A stretch of 6,189 nt of DNA from assembly GCA_903904615.1 (NCBI GenBank), contig CAIVDG010000297.1:1-6189 (forward strand), in the 5' to 3' direction. The notes below the pieces were generated by a model. That model was not told where the DNA came from. It saw nothing but the letters and a program-made list of their open reading frames with translations, and did not search any database. Source of the DNA: an uncultured Acidimicrobiaceae bacterium. Lineage in GTDB: Bacteria > Actinomycetota > Acidimicrobiia > Acidimicrobiales > Ilumatobacteraceae. Both the position numbers and the translations under genes were made by a program. This document shows positions 5,351 to 6,189 of the stretch, one piece after another (the stretch's first letter is position 1; each line of letters starts with the position of its first letter).

Positions 5351-6055
5351 CTAGTGGCCCATACCCAAACCGCCATCCACAGGGATGACCGCTCCGGTGA
5401 TGTAACCACCATCTGTTCCGGCGAGAAATGCAACGACGCCAGCGATTTCTTCAGGGGACGCCATTCGATTAAGGGGAACAGCATCGGTGAGTTCTTTCAG
5501 GCGGTCTTCCCCGAGTGCCGCCGTCATATCTGTGGAAACTGGTCCGGGTGCAACAACGTTCACGGTGATGCTGCGCGAACCAAGTTCCCGCGCCAGGCTG
5601 CGAGAAAATCCCACGAGGCCAGCTTTGGATGCTGCGTAGTTGGCTTGACCTGCAGAGCCGAGAAGTCCAACAACAGAGGACATGAGAATGATGCGACCAG
5701 AACGGGCTTTCAGCATCTTGGGTGTGGCGCGCTTGACAACACGAAACGCTGCGGTGAGATTGGCATCGATGACTGCAGTGAAATCTGCTTCACTCATGCG
5801 AAGCAAGAGTGTGTCCTTCGTGACACCAGCATTAGACACCAAAATCTCTACAGGTCCAAAGTGTTCCTCCACTGCAGTGAAGGCAGCATCAACTTCCTCT
5901 GAATTGGTGACATCGCACTTCACCCCGAAAAACTCTGGTGGCGGTGGGGAAGAGTTATACGTAATGGCAACTCTGTCGCCAAGATCAGCAAATCGTCTGG
6001 CACACGCAAGACCGATGCCCCGTGACCCTCCGGTAATAAGGACGACTCGGCTCAC
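5351..6055 (-). CDS. fabG: 3-oxoacyl-ACP reductase FabG (MabA-like)
   Basis: NADPH-dependent short-chain dehydrogenase that reduces 3-oxoacyl-ACP to (3R)-3-hydroxyacyl-ACP. From GTG 6055 it is 234 residues. It has the nucleotide-binding TGGSRGIG (8-15), SNAG (74-77), catalytic S127, and Y140 and K144 in the YAASK motif. GPVEILVSNAG and the C-terminal AVIPVDGGLGMGH closely resemble mycobacterial MabA as I recall it. I chose GTG 6055 because it gives a 4-bp GTGA overlap with the fabH stop and has GGGGAG (6060-6065) 4 nt upstream; ATG 6067 would add four residues but lacks a ribosome-binding site. Four consecutive prolines follow the second strand (37-40). The arginine that binds the NADPH phosphate in MabA (R47, from memory) aligns with an asparagine here, while the Arg of GGSRGIG is kept. 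Confidence 0.95.
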   Translation of the reverse strand: MSRVVLITGGSRGIGLACARRFADLGDRVAITYNSSPPPPEFFGVKCDVTNSEEVDAAFTAVEEHFGPVEILVSNAGVTKDTLLLRMSEADFTAVIDANLTAAFRVVKRATPKMLKARSGRIILMSSVVGLLGSAGQANYAASKAGLVGFSRSLARELGSRSITVNVVAPGPVSTDMTAALGEDRLKELTDAVPLNRMASPEEIAGVVAFLAGTDGGYITGAVIPVDGGLGMGH

Positions 6056-6189
6056 TGTGCTCCCCATTCAAGAATTGCACTGGCTGCGGTCATTCCGGCA
6101 CCAAAGCCAACCAGCAAAACGAGGTCGCCATGCTTTGGTTTGGTTTGTCCCAGGTCGGCAAACAGTGCAAGCGGAATCGATGCAGAAGA
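6052..6189 (-). CDS. fabH: 3-oxoacyl-ACP synthase III FabH, C-terminal end (partial)
   Basis: The minus-strand frame entering from the right edge encodes 45 residues, beginning SSASIPLALF and ending in TGA at 6052-6054. SSASIPLAL directly follows the catalytic Asn (usually 'NTSSASIP') of KAS III, so the cut falls just after the active-site asparagine, and the catalytic Cys and His lie outside the window. GDLVLLVGFGAGMT is the conserved C-terminal strand and glycine-rich loop; the common Trp after Thr is Ala here. KAS III starts fatty acid synthesis by condensing acetyl-CoA or a branched acyl-CoA with malonyl-ACP. Its stop overlaps the preferred fabG start by 4 bp, so the two are probably coupled. 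Confidence 0.9.
   Translation of the reverse strand, partial: SSASIPLALFADLGQTKPKHGDLVLLVGFGAGMTAASAILEWGAQ

Noticed and set aside
5300..5902. 200-codon open frame on the plus strand opposite fabG
   Set aside because: The Cys/His-rich product is a reverse-complement artefact of fabG and of the acpP leader.
6055..6067. ATG 6067 as the fabG start
   Set aside because: It would overlap fabH by 16 bp with no ribosome-binding site, while GTG 6055 gives a 4-bp overlap with GGGGAG upstream; not fully excluded.

Overview
The window holds housekeeping biosynthetic genes from what looks like a high-GC Gram-positive (actinobacterial) genome of moderate GC. By eye the base composition is a little over 50 % GC, lower than most cultured actinobacteria. 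The best phylogenetic clue is the FabG protein. As I recall it, mycobacterial MabA/FabG1 has the same 'GPVEILVSNAG'-type core and the same '(A/G)VIPVDGG.GMGH' C-terminus. A low-GC aquatic actinobacterium, for example one related to Acidimicrobiia, is a reasonable guess, but the sequence does not prove it.

Layout, plus strand (1-3852): the possible tail of an unidentified gene; trpB and trpA, overlapping by 4 bp; a small Cys/His-rich protein that starts one base after trpA and resembles a compact HIT-fold protein; a Bcp/PrxQ-type peroxiredoxin; fabZ, overlapping the peroxiredoxin gene by 4 bp; and a RimJ/RimL-like GNAT acetyltransferase after a 41-bp gap. The first five complete genes are packed as one probable operon.

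Layout, minus strand (3849-6189, transcribed right to left): the 3' end of fabH, then fabG, acpP and fabF. This is a type II fatty acid synthase cluster without fabD between fabH and fabG. The two transcription units converge, and the GNAT and fabF stop codons interlock in one TTAA.

Function: TrpB and TrpA form tryptophan synthase. FabH (initiation), FabG (ketoreduction), AcpP (carrier), FabF (elongation) and FabZ (dehydration, encoded on the opposite strand) cover most of the elongation cycle. FabD and an enoyl-ACP reductase are not in the window.

I see no mobile element, CRISPR array, tRNA or rRNA, and no clearly new multi-gene system. The points most worth a second look are the HIT-like protein downstream of trpA, a cluster of Trp codons with a small hairpin just before trpB, and a hairpin across the acpP/fabF junction.
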